Assembly (NCBI RefSeq): GCF_014695585.1
Contig: NZ_JACJON010000028.1
Coordinates: 115,802-179,801, forward strand
Direction: 5' to 3'
Origin: Microcoleus sp. FACHB-831
GTDB lineage: Bacteria > Cyanobacteriota > Cyanobacteriia > Cyanobacteriales > FACHB-T130
DNA length: 64,000 bases
Below, one piece after another: positions 35,958-45,258 of the stretch. The translations under genes were made by a program, and so were the position numbers. Under the pieces are notes generated by a model, which ran no database searches, was not told the origin of the DNA, and was given only the letters and a program-made list of their open reading frames with translations. How positions within the stretch are numbered: the stretch's first letter is position 1; each line of letters begins with the position of its first letter.

Positions 35958-37352
35958 TTGTTGGCCGTGCTACTTATTTTACGTCCTGCTGTACTTACTG
36001 GCCTAATCGGTTCCCTGGCAATATCTTTAACATCCTGCGCCAATACTCCAACTGGTGAAGCGCTTCAGCGACTGGTGGCGGCAGATCCGGCTCTAAAAGA
36101 CGGTTCCGGTAGTTTTGGTACTCCGTCTCCAAGCAATTCTCCCCAGCCCAACGCAGTTAAAATCCCAGCAGATTTTCCCAGTGACATTCCCATCTATCCA
36201 GAGGCTCAACTGCAATCTGCTCAAAGCGGGGAGGCGAGGTGGACTACCGCTGACCCCAGCAATTTAGTTCAGAACTTTTATCAAAAGGTGTTTCAATCTA
36301 ACAATTGGGAAATTGTCAACCAGCCAGCCGAAACTGCCGGGAGTAATGCACCGACAAATACTTTAGTGGCTCGTAAGAATAACTTGCGGGTGACGGTATC
36401 TATTCAAACTGGCTTAGTTCCCGACGCTACAGCTACAGGTACGACCCAGTTGGCCATTCAGTATAACCGCGACAGTGGAGAAAGCGCTCGCGCTCCCGAT
36501 TTGGCCCGCCCAAGCGTCTTTCCTTCGCCAACCAATACTCAAAGTCCTGCGCTCCCTACTGCTAGCGAACCTACCACATCACCAACTTCTTCGGCTGGCA
36601 CATCAGCATTCACTGATATCAATAAAGCACCCCAAGAATTGCGTCCATACATCGCAGACTTGGCAGCATTAGGTGTACTGAATATCAACGCAACTGGTTC
36701 TAAGAGTAACTCAGCCACTAGCGCCGTTCTGTTTGAGCCTAATAAACCTATCAGCCGTCGCGAATATGCCCGTTGGCTGGTTGCAGCTAATAATCAAATT
36801 CATGCCAATAATCCAGGCAAACTAATTCGTTTGGCATCAGCAACAAGTCAACCTGCTTTCCAAGATGTACCCCGCACAGACCCAGATTTTGCAGCCATTC
36901 AAGGATTGGCAGAAGCTGGGTTAATTCCCAGTCCGCTAACTGGGGATGCGATCGCTGTTTTATTTCGTCCCGGCAATCAACTGACGAGAGAAAATTTGAT
37001 TTTGTGGAAAGTGCCTCTCGATACTCGCCAGAATTTGCCCAATGCTTCAGTTGATGCAGTTAAGCAAACTTGGGGATTCCAGGACGCTGGCAAGATTGAA
37101 CCAAAAGCGTTGCGGGCAGTTTTGGTGGATTTCCAGAATGCGGAATCCTCCAATATCCGGCGTTTGTTGGGGTATACGACGCTTTTTCAGCCAAAGAAAC
37201 CCGTGACAAGGGCTGAGGCGGCGGCGGTGTTGTGGTACTTTGGCTCGCAGGGTGAAGGGGTATCGGCAAAAGAAGCTTTGCAGTTACAGCGTCAACCCAG
37301 TCAGCCTTCACCTACGCCGGAAGTGACGCCCTCACCTTCTCCTAGTCAATAG
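35958..37352 (+). CDS. SLH-domain lipoprotein
   Basis: The 464-residue protein has a lipoprotein signal with lipobox SLTSC (about residues 23-27). Residues 60-180 form a domain with SDIPIYPEAQLQ and later NNWEIVNQ, then a Pro/Ser/Thr linker. Three SLH-like modules follow (about 215-285, 290-345 and 350-430), starting FTDINKAPQELRPYIADLAALG and FQDVPRTDPDFAAIQGLAEAG; SLH modules bind pyruvylated secondary wall polymer or, in cyanobacteria, link envelope layers. The C-terminus is PSP-rich. No ATG is available; TTG at 35958, TTG at 35961 and GTG at 35967 are all possible starts. Confidence 0.82.
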   Translation: MLAVLLILRPAVLTGLIGSLAISLTSCANTPTGEALQRLVAADPALKDGSGSFGTPSPSNSPQPNAVKIPADFPSDIPIYPEAQLQSAQSGEARWTTADPSNLVQNFYQKVFQSNNWEIVNQPAETAGSNAPTNTLVARKNNLRVTVSIQTGLVPDATATGTTQLAIQYNRDSGESARAPDLARPSVFPSPTNTQSPALPTASEPTTSPTSSAGTSAFTDINKAPQELRPYIADLAALGVLNINATGSKSNSATSAVLFEPNKPISRREYARWLVAANNQIHANNPGKLIRLASATSQPAFQDVPRTDPDFAAIQGLAEAGLIPSPLTGDAIAVLFRPGNQLTRENLILWKVPLDTRQNLPNASVDAVKQTWGFQDAGKIEPKALRAVLVDFQNAESSNIRRLLGYTTLFQPKKPVTRAEAAAVLWYFGSQGEGVSAKEALQLQRQPSQPSPTPEVTPSPSPSQ

Positions 37353-37700
37353 GGAAATTAGTGAATTGCGAGATTCCGGTTTTGGAAATTGCCCACACGG
37401 TCTAAGTCTGTGGCTATAAAAACGAAGTCACGATGGGACTCAATTCAGCCTGCCTCCGCAGGCTTTGTTTGTTTAGCCGCAATTACCAAAACCGCTAGGT
37501 ATCTTTGTAAAAGTGCTATAACACTAGCAAAAGAGCCAAAGAATATTAGCTGAATTTTGCTTAATGTAATTCCCAGGTTAGAGCTAAGGAACCAGAATAA
37601 ACTTCCTTTAGAGATAAACTTTTGTAAGAGTCTCCTTGTAAATTGGCAGGTGAATAACTAGAAGCAATTTCCTAAGTATTTTCACTGCCTTAAAACCACG
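37353..37700. other. Intergenic region with a terminator hairpin
   Basis: Apart from the hairpin at 37447-37464, no gene is seen. A degenerate CCCAGGTTAGAGC segment near 37572 recalls the CGTTCCCAG palindrome family. Confidence 0.45.
37447..37474 (+). terminator. Hairpin terminator after SLH-lipoprotein gene
   Basis: AGCCTGC (37447-37453) pairs with GCAGGCT (37458-37464) around CTCC, followed by the T-rich TTGTTTGTTT. Confidence 0.65.
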
Positions 37701-38792
37701 ATGTTATCCACGCAAGTTTTTTCTAGAGTACGTTCGGCATTTGTTCTGAGTGCGTTACCTGTCACCTTGATTGCTGTTCTGCCAACACAAGCACTAGCAG
37801 CAAATTTGAAGTTCGATGAGCTTTATGTTTTTGGTGACAGCCTCTCCGATCCTGGTAATGTTCGCGACAAAACGTTAGGGTTTTTTCCCCAAAGCCCTCC
37901 CTACTATCAAGGACGTTTTTCCAATGGCCCTATCTGGGTGGAAGAACTGGGAAATAAATTAGGATTAACCCCCACTCGCTACACTCAAGGGTTTCCTGGT
38001 AATAGCCCTAGCGACGGCGTTAATTTCGCTTTCGGCGGTGCTACGACGGGAAGTAATAATGTTGCCAATCTTCCTTTCCTTCCTCTCCCAGGATTGCAAA
38101 CAGAAATCGATTACTTTAAAAATGGCCTTGCAACAAGCGGTAAGTCCGCTAACCCTGATGCGCTATATGTTGTGTGGGCAGGTGGCAACGATTATTTGCT
38201 TGGTGGGGCAACAAATCCTACCCAACCAGTGGTTAATTTAGCGACAGCATTAACTTCGCTTTTTAGCCTCGGCGCTCGAAATTTCTTAGTACCTAATTTG
38301 CCAGATTTAGGAAATACGCCTGTAGGTCTTAGTCGCGGTAGCGATGTTTCTAATGGTTTAAACCAATTATCAGTTGGGCATAATGCTGGTTTGGCTCAGA
38401 CTGTCAACAATTTGAGTCAATCATTGACGGGAATTAATCTTATATCTGTAGATGTTAATTCCTTGTTTGATAGCGCGATCGCTAATCCATCACAATATGG
38501 TTTCACTAATGTTACGCAGCCTTGCCTAACCAACTTCCAAAACCCCGTAGATTTTATCTACAACGTATGCGATCGCCCCAATGAATACTTATTCTGGGAT
38601 GAATTTCATCCTACTACTGCTGGTCACAAGTTAGTCGCCGAAACGGCATATTTAGCCTTAAACTCTAAGTCCGTCCCCGAACCTACTGCTGGCTTGGCGA
38701 TACTCGCGTTTGGTGCTTTAGGTGCTGTCTCAGGGTTTAAGCAAAAACGCCAAAAAACCAGCCCAGTTAAAAGCCACGCAAAGCTATACTAG
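37701..38792 (+). CDS. GDSL esterase/lipase with PEP-CTERM anchor
   Basis: The 363-residue exported enzyme has a signal peptide (to about residue 34), then an SGNH/GDSL hydrolase domain. Block I is VFGDSLSDPG with nucleophile S47, block III is WAGGNDY and block V is WDEFHPT with D300 and H303. The C-terminus has PEP-CTERM features: VPEPTAGLAILAFGALGA followed by basic residues (near 324-350), a sorting signal associated with exosortase-processed proteins. No exosortase is in view. Likely acts on extracellular lipid or ester substrates. Confidence 0.92.
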   Translation: MLSTQVFSRVRSAFVLSALPVTLIAVLPTQALAANLKFDELYVFGDSLSDPGNVRDKTLGFFPQSPPYYQGRFSNGPIWVEELGNKLGLTPTRYTQGFPGNSPSDGVNFAFGGATTGSNNVANLPFLPLPGLQTEIDYFKNGLATSGKSANPDALYVVWAGGNDYLLGGATNPTQPVVNLATALTSLFSLGARNFLVPNLPDLGNTPVGLSRGSDVSNGLNQLSVGHNAGLAQTVNNLSQSLTGINLISVDVNSLFDSAIANPSQYGFTNVTQPCLTNFQNPVDFIYNVCDRPNEYLFWDEFHPTTAGHKLVAETAYLALNSKSVPEPTAGLAILAFGALGAVSGFKQKRQKTSPVKSHAKLY

Positions 38793-38808
38793 GTGGGCAG
38801 TGCCCACC
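38792..38808. repeat. GGTGGGC-AGT-GCCCACC palindrome
   Basis: A further copy of the dispersed palindrome, overlapping the last base of the esterase stop codon and standing 25 bases before the peptidase gene. It may reduce read-through between the two. Confidence 0.65.
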
Positions 38809-38833
38809 CTACGCAGCTCAACTGCTCCCCCTC

Positions 38834-39886
38834 ATGGCTTTATTAGATTACGACGATCTTTTTAAGACTATTGAAGAGTTAGTTTTGCACCATTCCCCCA
38901 GCGGTGTTGAATCAGAAATTGACCAACTGTTGATGAGTCGATTTGCTGCTATGGGAGTGGAAGCTTGGATGGATGGGGCGGGGAATGCGATCGCAAAAAT
39001 TCCCGGTCGGAATAAAGATAGAGCGATCGCCATTACTGCCCATAAAGACGAAATTGGCGCGATTGTCAAAAGTATTAGCGATTTTGGACAACTACAAGTC
39101 CGCAAATTAGGCGGCGCTTTTCCTTGGGTCTATGGTGAAGGCGTCGTAGACTTACTTGGCGACAATAAAACCATTAACGGTATTCTCAGCTTTGGTTCGC
39201 GCCACGTTTCCCACGAATCTCCCCAAAAATCTCAACAAGGCGATAAAGCTCTAGAGTGGGAAAACGCCTGGGTTGAAACTAAATGCACGTTAGCAGAACT
39301 AGAAGAAGCTGGGATTCGACCGGGAACCAGGATGGTTGTAGGCAAGCATCGCAAGCACCCAATCCGGTTAAAAGATTATATTGCTAGTTACACTCTCGAC
39401 AACAAAGCTTCTGTAGCTATTTTGTTAGCCCTCGCCGAAACTGTGAAAAACCCAGCAGCCGATACTTATCTTGTGGCTTCAGCTAAGGAAGAAGTAGGCG
39501 CAATTGGCGCAGTGTACTTTACTCAACGCCAGCGGTTGGATGCTTTGATTGCTTTAGAAATTTGCCCCCTAGCGCCAGAGTATCCAATTGTAGATGGCAG
39601 TGCGCCCGTCTTGCTTTCCCAGGATGGCTATGGCATCTACGATGAAGATCTCAATGGGGAGATACGGCAGGTAGCGGATAAGCTTAATATTCCCATCCAG
39701 CTAGCGGCGATCGCTGGTTTTGGCAGCGATGCCTCGATTGCGATGAAATTTGGTCATGTTGGTCGTGCGGCTTGTTTGTCTTTTCCTACGCAGAACACTC
39801 ATGGCTACGAGATTGCTCATCTAGGAGCGATTGCTCACTGCGCCGAAATCCTCCGCGCCTACTGCGAACTGGGGAATGGGGATTGA
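38834..39886 (+). CDS. M42 family metallopeptidase (FrvX-type aminopeptidase)
   Basis: The 350-residue enzyme is a co-catalytic metal aminopeptidase. Ligand motifs are visible: H-x-D in ITAHKDEIGA (near residue 68), the bridging Asp in YTLDNKAS (near 182), the catalytic and ligand glutamates in KEEVGAIGA, and the late His in TQNTHGYEIAH (near 322). Members degrade short peptides in large tetrahedral assemblies. The stop codon lies inside the heptamer repeat that follows. Confidence 0.92.
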   Translation: MALLDYDDLFKTIEELVLHHSPSGVESEIDQLLMSRFAAMGVEAWMDGAGNAIAKIPGRNKDRAIAITAHKDEIGAIVKSISDFGQLQVRKLGGAFPWVYGEGVVDLLGDNKTINGILSFGSRHVSHESPQKSQQGDKALEWENAWVETKCTLAELEEAGIRPGTRMVVGKHRKHPIRLKDYIASYTLDNKASVAILLALAETVKNPAADTYLVASAKEEVGAIGAVYFTQRQRLDALIALEICPLAPEYPIVDGSAPVLLSQDGYGIYDEDLNGEIRQVADKLNIPIQLAAIAGFGSDASIAMKFGHVGRAACLSFPTQNTHGYEIAHLGAIAHCAEILRAYCELGNGD

Positions 39887-39917
39887 GTTCTGAGTTTTGA
39901 GTTTTGAGTTTTGAGTT
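39883..39917. repeat. Heptamer tandem repeat TTGAGTT x5 over a stop codon
   Basis: Five copies (TTGAGTT, CTGAGTT, then TTGAGTT x3) begin within the last codon of the M42 gene; the first unit supplies the TGA stop. Different in sequence from the ATTTTGG array, but the same seven-base period. Confidence 0.85.
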
Positions 39918-40079
39918 TAAGCTCCCTTTCCTCAGACTCCGAGACGCGATAAATGGGCGCCTCTACAAGGAATGGGGACTCCAGACTCTGGACGCCGAAT
40001 TTACGATTACCAATTCCCCTGAAAATTGATCCCCGCAATTGCCTACAATAAAGCGAGGTAATTGATCTCACGTGAAAAT

Positions 40080-40538
40080 ATGCCCAAAACTGTTGCCGAC
40101 GTTATGAGCCACGACCCCATAGTGGTATCGCCCCAAACGCCTCTCAAGGAGGCTATCCAAATCCTAGCGGAACGACGCATCAGTGGTTTGCCAGTTGTCG
40201 ATGAACTGGGCAAATTAGTGGGTGTCATTTCCGAAACTGACTTGATGTGGCGGGAAACTGGAGCGACGCCGCCACCATATTTCATGATTCTAGATAGCGT
40301 TATTTATCTGGAAAACCCAGGTCGCTACGAACAAGAACTCCACAAGGCTTTGGGGCAAACTGTTGGGGAAGTGATGACATCGGAGGCAATTACCATTAAA
40401 CCGGATAAACCCTTGCGGGAAGCGGCGAAGTTGATGCATGACAAGAACATCCGTCGCTTGCCAGTCATTGATGCTGCGGGTTTGGTGATTGGGATGCTGA
40501 CGCGGGGAGATATTGTGCGGGCAATGGCGGCGGAGTAA
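40080..40538 (+). CDS. Two-CBS-domain protein
   Basis: The 152-residue protein consists of a Bateman module: CBS1 (about 3-60, TVADVMSHDPIVVSPQTPLKEA... RISGLPVVDELGKLVGVISETDL) and CBS2 (about 95-150, VGEVMTSEAITIKPDKPLREA... IRRLPVIDAAGLVIGMLTRGDIV). CBS pairs bind adenine nucleotides and regulate partners; no enzyme domain is attached. A TTG at 40062 gives six extra residues, but the GAGG before it is too close, so the ATG is used. Confidence 0.9.
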   Translation: MPKTVADVMSHDPIVVSPQTPLKEAIQILAERRISGLPVVDELGKLVGVISETDLMWRETGATPPPYFMILDSVIYLENPGRYEQELHKALGQTVGEVMTSEAITIKPDKPLREAAKLMHDKNIRRLPVIDAAGLVIGMLTRGDIVRAMAAE

Positions 40539-40707
40539 TGCGATCGCTCAGTTTCGCCCATTCGCTATTCTTTGTTAGTTGGAAGAATATCAAACCCCCT
40601 TTTGCAACAGCCAGTTTAACCTGCCATATACACTAAATATGTGTGTTTGAGCATTGTTTTCCTCTTTACCTTAAATCAAAATCCAAAATATAAAATCCAA
40701 CCTTGAT

Positions 40708-41367
40708 ATGACCGTTACTCCTGAGTCTGTGAAAGAATTGCTGGATTCTGAGAATTTTGGCGAGCGCTTACGCGGCATTAATCAGTTGCGCCAGTTAGAA
40801 AAAGCGATAGCGTTTGAGTTGATCCAGCCTGTTGTTAATGACAGCAACACGAGGGTGAGATATGCTGCTATCAGCCAACTGGATACGTTGGGAGAGCAGG
40901 ATTTATCTAAAACTTTCACAATTTTGCGCGATCGCCTGCTTAATGACTCAGAACCCGACGTTCAAGCTGCCGCCGCTGATGCCCTTGGTGCGTTGCGGAT
41001 GACAGATGCTTTTGAAGATATGCAGCGCCTTTACCAAAATTCCCCTGAGTGGCTCGTCCAGTTCAGCATTATTGCCGCTTTGGGAGAAATGGGCGACAGC
41101 CGTGCTTTTGAGCTGCTAAAGTCCGCTCTCATTTCTGAAAATCAACTGATACGAACTGCTGCTGTCTCTTCATTTGGGGAACTTGGCGATAGCCGTGCGG
41201 TTTCTCTGCTCGTTCCCTATGCAACAGATGAAGATTGGCAAATTCGCTACAGAGTCGTACAGGCGCTTAATCGACTGGGTGGCGATGAGGCACGCAAAGT
41301 TATAGAAACTTTGGCTAAAGATGAAGTTGAGCAAGTCGCACAAGAGGCTCAAGCTTCTTTGAAATAA
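40708..41367 (+). CDS. nblB: HEAT-repeat phycobilisome degradation protein, NblB type
   Basis: The 219-residue protein is an all-helical HEAT-repeat solenoid of about five repeats, e.g. VRYAAISQLDTLG, VQAAAADALGALR, IRTAAVSSFGELGDSRA and IRYRVVQALNRLGGDEA. It matches NblB and related phycobilin lyase-like HEAT proteins. NblB is required for phycobilisome breakdown under nutrient stress, probably by detaching chromophores. Length and repeat content fit NblB; a bilin lyase E/F-like role is the alternative. Confidence 0.85.
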   Translation: MTVTPESVKELLDSENFGERLRGINQLRQLEKAIAFELIQPVVNDSNTRVRYAAISQLDTLGEQDLSKTFTILRDRLLNDSEPDVQAAAADALGALRMTDAFEDMQRLYQNSPEWLVQFSIIAALGEMGDSRAFELLKSALISENQLIRTAAVSSFGELGDSRAVSLLVPYATDEDWQIRYRVVQALNRLGGDEARKVIETLAKDEVEQVAQEAQASLK

Positions 41368-41393
41368 GTCTAACCACTTTTGGCGATCGCATT

Positions 41394-41425
41394 GCCCCAG
41401 AGCATCTACTTGCATCTGGGGCTTT
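41394..41425 (+). terminator. Terminator after nblB
   Basis: GCCCCAGA (41394-41401) pairs with TCTGGGGC (41415-41422), followed by TTTC. It lies 27 bases after the nblB stop. Confidence 0.7.
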
Positions 41426-41627
41426 CTGTCAATACTTTCACAGCGCACTACCCACATATTGCCCTCTGCTTACTACTAGCTATCTCTATTGCCTGGATGC
41501 TTTGCGATGCTACTACTATTAAAGTAAAGTAAAGTTGTGTAAAGAAATTATTACTTTTCTATTCCTCTCGTACAGAAATATATCCTTCTTGTCCGCACAC
41601 ACTTGAGACTGGAAATATAACATCACG

Positions 41628-42431
41628 ATGCAGCAACGCTTTCCCCAACGAATTTTGGTATCCTTGGCCGCATTTTTCATAGCATTGTCCCTCTGGGCAA
41701 TTGCTCCCGTCGCCTACGCCTACGACAACCCCAACTTACTGCCTAACGCCCCCACCCCAATCATTGACTTAGCCAAATCCCTTACCGCTACTCAGGAAGA
41801 GGCGCTAGCTAAAAACTTAGAAAGCTTTGAAGCAGAAACAGGCTGGAAGCTCAGAGTTTTGACCCAATTTGACCGCACCCCCGGTCGCGCCGTCAGAGAC
41901 TTTTGGCATCTAGACGATAAAAGCATCTTGCTCGTAGCTGATACACGAGGCGGCAATATTCTTAACTTCAATGTCGGCGATACAATCTATAAAATGATGC
42001 CCCGTACCTTCTGGATTGAGTTACAAACTCGGTTCGGCAATATGTACTACGTGCGGGAAAACGGCGAAGACGGAGCCATCCTTGGAGCTTTAGAAACGCT
42101 CAAAACCTGTCTGCGCCGGGGAGGTTGCAGCGTTGTACCCGGACTGCCAAAAGAGCAGTGGATTCTCACTCTGATTACTTCTACATTGGGCGGAGTTATC
42201 TTTGGCTTTGCCTCCATACCCCGCAAAGAGGGACAGGTTTTTGCTTGGCAGTGGGCTTTAATTTTCTCGCCTCTATGGGGAATTTTGTTTCTTGCCTTCG
42301 GTGTTGGCCCAGTTGTCACCCGAACCTCAGAATGGTTGCCTCTATTTCGCAACGTCGCCGGGTTCGCAATTGGTGCCTTGGTGGCTTACCTCTCACCCAC
42401 ATTCACTCAGTCTACAACTTCTGAGACTTAG
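41628..42431 (+). CDS. psb32: TPM-domain protein, Psb32-like
   Basis: The 267-residue protein has a signal peptide (to about residue 32, ending VAYAYDNP), a TPM domain (NAPTPIIDLAKSLTATQEEALAKNLESFEAETGWKLRVLTQFDRTPGRAVRDFW...) and, after NGEDGAILGALETLKTCLRRGGC, two or three hydrophobic helices. This layout is that of cyanobacterial Psb32, a thylakoid protein that protects photosystem II and helps its repair. The two cysteines near 160-167 could form a disulphide. The leader contains three AAAGT-like direct repeats near 41519-41535. Confidence 0.82.
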   Translation: MQQRFPQRILVSLAAFFIALSLWAIAPVAYAYDNPNLLPNAPTPIIDLAKSLTATQEEALAKNLESFEAETGWKLRVLTQFDRTPGRAVRDFWHLDDKSILLVADTRGGNILNFNVGDTIYKMMPRTFWIELQTRFGNMYYVRENGEDGAILGALETLKTCLRRGGCSVVPGLPKEQWILTLITSTLGGVIFGFASIPRKEGQVFAWQWALIFSPLWGILFLAFGVGPVVTRTSEWLPLFRNVAGFAIGALVAYLSPTFTQSTTSET

Positions 42432-42451
42432 AGAATTTCGGCTTTTAGATG

Positions 42452-42469
42452 CCCCCCTCAATAGGGGGG
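42452..42469 (+). terminator. GC-rich hairpin after psb32-like gene
   Basis: CCCCCCT (42452-42458) and AGGGGGG (42463-42469) pair around CAAT. It starts 21 bases after the stop codon. There is no long T-run. Confidence 0.5.
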
Positions 42470-42637
42470 TATGTGTATATTGTGCTACGCTTGCAACGCA
42501 AAGAGATTTTCACTTGCAGTTACAATCTCAAATCTAAAATCCTCAGTCTGATAAGCTGAAAGCTGATAGAAGCAATCTTGGAAAAGATATAAGCTTCGCT
42601 CTTTGCAGCCCCATAGCGTATAAAAAGCCCACTTACG

Positions 42638-43267
42638 ATGGAATGGCACGTAACAGATGCCCAAAGTTTGGCAATTATCGATCGAGAAATTGGCGACCAC
42701 GCATTCTCTCCAGCAGAATACGAAATTGTGCGACGGGTTATCTACGCCACAGCTGATTTTGAATATAAGTCTTTAATTCGTTTTTCTGAACGTGCCTTAC
42801 AAGCTGGGGCAGCAGCATTGGCGGCTAGGAGTACTATTGTGGTTGATGCGCCAATGGTACAAGTTGGCATCACCCCCCAAATCCAAAGCACCTTCGCTAA
42901 CCCCGTGTATTGCAGTATGGAAGCACTTACACGACCGCAAAAAGAAAAAACTCGTGCGGCTTGGGGTATTGAAACCTTAGCCAAACGTTATCCAGAAGGT
43001 ATTTTTGTTGTTGGTCAGGCTCAGACTGCTCTTACTGCACTCGTCGAGCTAATTGAAGCTGAGGAAATTAGACCTGCTTTGGTCATTGGTTCGCCTTCGG
43101 GTTTTATCGATGTGGATGTTGCCAAAGATAGGCTGAAAGATTCTCTCATTCCTCACATCCGCATTGAAGGTCGCAAGGGCAGTTCTGTTGTGGCATCTGC
43201 TATTGTCAGCGGATTAGTAGATTTGGCATGGCAAGCCTACGGTCAAGCTCCCCACAATATGGGGTAG
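42638..43267 (+). CDS. cobH: Precorrin-8X methylmutase (cobalt-precorrin isomerase)
   Basis: The 209-residue enzyme moves a methyl group from C11 to C12 in B12 synthesis. Family motifs: IIDREIGDHAFSPAEYEIVRR at the start, STIVVDAPMVQVGI, and VIGSPSGFIDVDVAKDRL near residues 148-165. In the segment RRVIYATADF, a tyrosine (Y36) stands where I would expect the family's catalytic histidine. No other cob gene adjoins, but cbiX lies 25 kb away. No riboswitch was seen upstream. Confidence 0.92.
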   Translation: MEWHVTDAQSLAIIDREIGDHAFSPAEYEIVRRVIYATADFEYKSLIRFSERALQAGAAALAARSTIVVDAPMVQVGITPQIQSTFANPVYCSMEALTRPQKEKTRAAWGIETLAKRYPEGIFVVGQAQTALTALVELIEAEEIRPALVIGSPSGFIDVDVAKDRLKDSLIPHIRIEGRKGSSVVASAIVSGLVDLAWQAYGQAPHNMG

Positions 43268-43666
43268 TAGATATCATTTTTGTTTTTAATTGTTTTATGC
43301 AAACAGCAGATAATTGGCAAACTTTTAACTGTTGCTTGCATAAAAAAATGCTATAAATTTTGATTTTTAAATATATTTATTCTGGTAAATAATCATTTTT
43401 ATGATATTTAGTTTAACTATTAAAGTATATTTAAATCAGTTTGTTTATAATTCCAATATTGAAAACTTTTAATAAGCAAATATAGCAGTTTTCCGTTGTA
43501 GTTATACGCTTGCTCGGTAGGGGCGCAAAATTTTGCGCCCCTAGAGATGTATCCCTCTGGTTCAAAGACCTCTAGCTATTCCTATAGCTCACAAAATTAT
43601 AGGATTCAAAGTTAATATTATCGACCGCCGCTAGAAGTTGTATTGAAAGCGATCGCCCTGAGTAAT
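43268..43666. other. Intergenic region containing a 26-base perfect palindrome
   Basis: AT-rich gap between the converging cobH and membrane-protein genes. Aside from the palindrome at 43518-43543 and one HIP1 octamer near 43650, nothing is recognised. Confidence 0.5.
43518..43543. repeat. 26-base perfect palindrome
   Basis: TAGGGGCGCAAAA (43518-43530) is followed directly by its exact reverse complement TTTTGCGCCCCTA (43531-43543), with no spacer. Cyanobacterial genomes carry many related GGGGCGCAAAATTTTGCGCCCC units. It lies between convergent genes. Confidence 0.8.
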
Positions 43667-44383
43667 TCATAGCCTATCGGTCTGCTGGCGCTTGCGTCGT
43701 TTGGGTTTACGCTCTTGCTTTGATGGATAATATTCGTCATCAGTATTCTCCAACTTGCGGCTGACGAGAGAAAACACATCTCGACGCATATAAGGATAGT
43801 CACTTACCCATAAATTCAGATCGGGAATGTAAATATCAGATACCTTAACAATGCTGCTAAGGTCTGGGCGATTCGACATAACTACCATCTCAGCAATCTG
43901 ACCGCGCCTAATCGATTTATGAAGGCGGCGCAACGGTACTTGCAAAGCTGTAGAGAAACCACTATCGTCACCCACTTCTAAGTTAAGGCGACGTTCCCGG
44001 TTTTCAATAATTACTAACTGGCCCCGTTTGTTGACGGTTTGCTCTTCGCCAATCAATTCTTCAGACACAAAGATATCTAACACTCGACCGCGCCAGAACC
44101 CAGCATACAAGTAGCGGCGGCTACCAGCATTGCGGATGCTTGCCCAGTATATAGGCCCCCACAGCCAATATAGACCAGCAAAGATGCCCAGGAAAAATAT
44201 GAGTCCACCAAATCCCTCTCCCACGATTTTGTAGGTGAAAAAAAGGACGGTGACAGCAACAACAGAAATCATCAATCGCTTTAAAAAATCTGCGAATTTG
44301 CCCCAGTAATATGCGTACTGGGGGCCAGTCGCAATTAGGGGAATTATTTGTTCAAATTTCTGGCGTGTTAGGGGGACTAGCAT
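43667..44383 (-). CDS. Two-helix membrane protein, unknown
   Basis: The 238-residue protein has two hydrophobic helices close together (about 36-75: LMISVVAVTVLFFTYKI and GGLIFFLGIFAGLYWLW) and then a cytoplasmic domain with RRYLYAGFWRGRVLDIFVSEE and ending in a very basic tail (KPKRRKRQQ). I recognise it only as a cyanobacterial conserved hypothetical; homologues are sometimes loosely labelled phosphate permease, which the sequence does not support. The frame extends to an ATG at 44422, but those 13 codons read through an ATTACCAATT-type repeat, so the ATG at 44383 is used. Downstream of dapB on the same strand, 48 bases away. Confidence 0.75.
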   Translation of the reverse strand: MLVPLTRQKFEQIIPLIATGPQYAYYWGKFADFLKRLMISVVAVTVLFFTYKIVGEGFGGLIFFLGIFAGLYWLWGPIYWASIRNAGSRRYLYAGFWRGRVLDIFVSEELIGEEQTVNKRGQLVIIENRERRLNLEVGDDSGFSTALQVPLRRLHKSIRRGQIAEMVVMSNRPDLSSIVKVSDIYIPDLNLWVSDYPYMRRDVFSLVSRKLENTDDEYYPSKQERKPKRRKRQQTDRL

Positions 44384-44430
44384 CAGTTTGGGTAATGGAG
44401 AATTGGTAATTGGTAATTGCAATTAGCCAG

Positions 44431-45258
44431 CTACAGAATTTTCTCTAAGCCATAGACCAGGGATTTTAGCTGGAGGACTTTGCGGATGGATAATAGGACA
44501 CCGGGCATATAACAAGAGCGATCGCTTGTATCGTGGCGCAAGGTGTAAACTTGACCGGGGGCACCAAATATTACTTCTTGGTGGGCAATTAAACCAGGTA
44601 AGCGAATGCTGTGAATGCGGATGCCATCCTCTGTTAGACTGCCTCTAGCACCAGGGATTTTTTCACTTTCTTCCACAGATGGTGGATTATAAATTTTGCC
44701 CAATTCAGATAGCATCTGGGCAGTTTGAATGGCGGTACCGCTGGGTGCGTCGGCTTTTTGATTGTGGTGGAGTTCGATAATTTCCACATGGTCAAAGTAT
44801 TGGGATGCTTGGATGGCAGCTTGCTGAAGCAAGACCATCCCGATTGAGAAATTGGGGATAATTAAACAACCAGTGCTAGCTTTGTCGGCAAATTCCGCAA
44901 GCTCTTGAATTTGTGCAGGAGTCATGCCAGTAGTGCCAACCACAACACGAACGCCATAAGCGATCGCAGCTCGCACGTTGTTATATACGCTTTTAGGGTG
45001 AGTGAAGTCTACCATCACCCCCACTTGTTTTTCCTGGGCAGCCATACACAGAGTACTTTCCAGTTCGTTAAGAACTGGAACTTCTAAAGCGCCGCAGCCA
45101 ACAACTTCACCGATATCCTTGCCAATGTATTCGGGATTGCGGTCAATTGCGCCAATAAGCGTCATATCAGGTGCTTGGGCAACGGCTTTGACAACCTCGC
45201 GGCCCATTTTGCCAGTAGCACCGTTAACAACGACAGGGATAGGAGTTTGAGTAGTCAT
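44431..45258 (-). CDS. dapB: 4-hydroxy-tetrahydrodipicolinate reductase
   Basis: The 275-residue enzyme carries out the NAD(P)H reduction step of lysine and diaminopimelate synthesis. The Rossmann loop [11 protein letters not shown] starts at residue 11; [12 protein letters not shown] and VVGTTGMTP are the conserved mid-parts, and the catalytic [15 protein letters not shown] lies near residue 162. Full length. May be co-transcribed with the following membrane-protein gene. Confidence 0.95.
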   Translation of the reverse strand: MTTQTPIPVVVNGATGKMGREVVKAVAQAPDMTLIGAIDRNPEYIGKDIGEVVGCGALEVPVLNELESTLCMAAQEKQVGVMVDFTHPKSVYNNVRAAIAYGVRVVVGTTGMTPAQIQELAEFADKASTGCLIIPNFSIGMVLLQQAAIQASQYFDHVEIIELHHNQKADAPSGTAIQTAQMLSELGKIYNPPSVEESEKIPGARGSLTEDGIRIHSIRLPGLIAHQEVIFGAPGQVYTLRHDTSDRSCYMPGVLLSIRKVLQLKSLVYGLEKIL

